A stretch of 64,000 bases of DNA from Diabrotica undecimpunctata (Eukaryota > Arthropoda > Insecta > Coleoptera > Chrysomelidae), in NCBI RefSeq assembly GCF_040954645.1, contig NC_092806.1:148394429-148458428 (forward strand), in the 5' to 3' direction. Below are positions 62,401 to 64,000 of the stretch, piece after piece. Each line of letters starts with the position of its first letter. Position 1 is the first letter of the stretch. Position numbers and translations under genes: made by a program. The notes beneath the pieces were generated by a model that was given only the letters and a program-made list of their open reading frames with translations, was not told where the DNA came from and ran no database searches.

Positions 62401-64000
62401 AAGGTTGAACAACCGGTTGGGTTACATCCATCTTGTAGCATGCTAAATTTCTCTATTACAGTCGTGTATTTTCAATAGTATGTCTTGGTATTAGTAATTT
62501 TTATCTCTTCGAATGCATATAAGTGTTTAAAATACCCTTAAACTTGAAAGACCCTTTTAGTAATAAATTATTTTTGGGGCTATGGTATTCCAAAAACGAA
62601 TAGGTTTTCTTTTAAATCACTTCATTTAAGTATTAGTAACGCATAATCCTTCCCAAAATTATATTAGTTTTGGGCTCCTAATTTCTTTAAAATGTAATTA
62701 TTGTCTCATGTGAACAAATATTTTGAACCAAACTATACATCCCCTATCCAAAAACTAATTAGCTTAGGTCTAATTTATAAAAAGCCATGATCCGACTTTA
62801 CTTCTCAGTATTCTATCTCAGATTCAGACGTGCGTATTTGTAGTTTAGTTATGATTAAGAAACTCACAATTTTGTGAGTCCGACTGGTACCGCTAATATT
62901 CACAGGATCGTTGTCTGAGTCGTTGTGATATGGATCCTGGGCACCATCGCTCATATTGTCATCGCATTAACTCTGCAATCTCCGTTGATATTTCTCGTAA
63001 GACTTTATGGACAACAATTAATTTATTAAAGCACTTTGCGAATGTTATTTTTTTACAACTGACGTTCTCGTGTTCTCAGTTACTGGTCATCAACGTTTTC
63101 GTCAAGATTAGACGTGGTAACCCCCTCTTAAATGGGTATATAAAATTAAACACGTGGCGCACAGAGACATTTTCCATTCTTTGCACCGCTTGTATACTTT
63201 GGGCACACACATCAAACACACATGCGCACTAATATTTTTTGTCAAAAATGTTGTTTACTATTTTAATTAAGTAATTTAGAGATAGTTTAAAGAAAAAAAA
63301 AAAGTCCTGCCCCAACAGAACTCGGCACTGATTTGAAGTGGCGACCAAAGTGTTAAGATGGTTTCTGGGAGAAAAATTATATTACGATGCTACAAAACCT
63401 CAAAACCGGCCAAATACTATAAGTATAAATATATTTCTATTTCAAAAACCGCTATTTTTCACTTCTAGATTAGGATATCTGAAAAACCAGAGACAGAGAT
63501 GATTTTTCTGACCCCTTCAATTTCAAATTAAATATTCCCCTCTGTAGGCACTTAAACTTCAAACTGCAGTGATAAGAATGATCCTTGCCAGCGTGTTTCA
63601 CAAAAAAATATCACTGCATAGCTGCAGGAACATCCGCCACTGGAATTTATCGAGGAAGATTCGTGACTCTTCATCTAGCTGGAAATCAATTTTTATATAG
63701 TCAGCACTTTCCGCTGACGTTAAACAAAATATATGACTACGATGGCGATGTACTTGTGTACAAAGTAGCGTGATAAAATATATCTATCCTACATTGTATA
63801 CATATATTCAACGTACACATACTTCTGATTTATTCAAAAATTTTCTCCAAGTCAGTAATGGGTATAAACTCACGAAGCCAGGTTAATTAATAGTATTTTG
63901 GTAGCCGTAATGAGATTCACTCCGGAAGTTAATGGAATCCTTTTTGGCGCATACTCGTTTTAATTGGAATTTTTAGATTAATGTAACAGTTTGATGAAAG
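62401..64000. other. No gene supported
   Basis: Contains a 100-codon frame (62930-63232) and a 62-codon frame (63585-63773) without recognisable motifs. TGGCGACC at 63340-63347 resembles a retrotransposon primer binding site core, but no LTR ends were found beside it. Confidence 0.4.

Noticed and set aside
62930..63232. 100-codon frame as gene
   Set aside because: No recognisable domain and composition similar to non-coding flank.
63335..63360. Retrotransposon primer binding site (TGGCGACC)
   Set aside because: Only eight bases match, with no LTR-like TG...CA boundaries or gag next to it.

Overview
The window looks like insect nuclear DNA, quite possibly beetle, and it is made almost entirely of transposable elements and their debris in an AT-rich background. 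The reasons are the element repertoire (Gypsy, Jockey, CR1/RTE-like, R1/Loa-like and Penelope-like retroelements; Tc1/mariner-like, pogo/Tigger, piggyBac, hAT and MITE elements), long (TA)n microsatellites, insect-type core promoter motifs in the best LINE, and no bacterial gene organisation. No rRNA, tRNA or CRISPR array was recognised.

Layout. 1-6323 (minus): a Gypsy-type LTR retrotransposon entering from the left edge, with an open pol frame, gag, a canonical -1 slippery heptamer, a tRNA-Lys1,2-type primer binding site and one probable 1.9-kb LTR. 6.5-9 kb: broken mariner-like transposase split by a small RTE insertion, then a CR1-like LINE tail. 9047-15369 (minus): a full-length Jockey-clade LINE with 12-bp target duplications, Inr and DPE promoter motifs, and two long ORFs. 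15.4-19 kb: fragments of a DDE-like (DUF7869-like) family, one bounded by inverted repeats. 19-31.3 kb: two RTE-like LINE copies with exact target duplications, a dead mariner-like transposase, an old LINE, a 50-codon ORF next to a large palindrome, and a mariner inserted at the centre of an older inverted repeat. 31-38 kb: another DUF7869-like fragment, a pogo/Tigger relic, and a non-autonomous element splitting a (TA)n tract. 38-54 kb: LINE, piggyBac, mariner and Penelope debris plus two short segments that could be coding exons of a host gene (42130-42206 and 48835-48962). 54-64 kb: nested insertions (an R1/Loa-like LINE broken by a hAT-type element that contains further LINE pieces, including a reverse transcriptase between 63-bp inverted arms), an 830-bp MITE, and interrupted LINE fragments.

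Most genes here do not work together; they are independent mobile elements. The few that do are gag and pol of the Gypsy element (linked by frameshifting) and ORF1/ORF2 of the Jockey element (linked by a 7-nt overlap). The only candidate host coding sequence is weakly supported. The most useful leads are the small ORF with the palindrome, the RT between inverted arms that also form a MITE, recurrent hammerhead-like motifs, subterminal-repeat elements, and the putative two-exon gene. All family names rest on reading the sequence by eye, without database searches.
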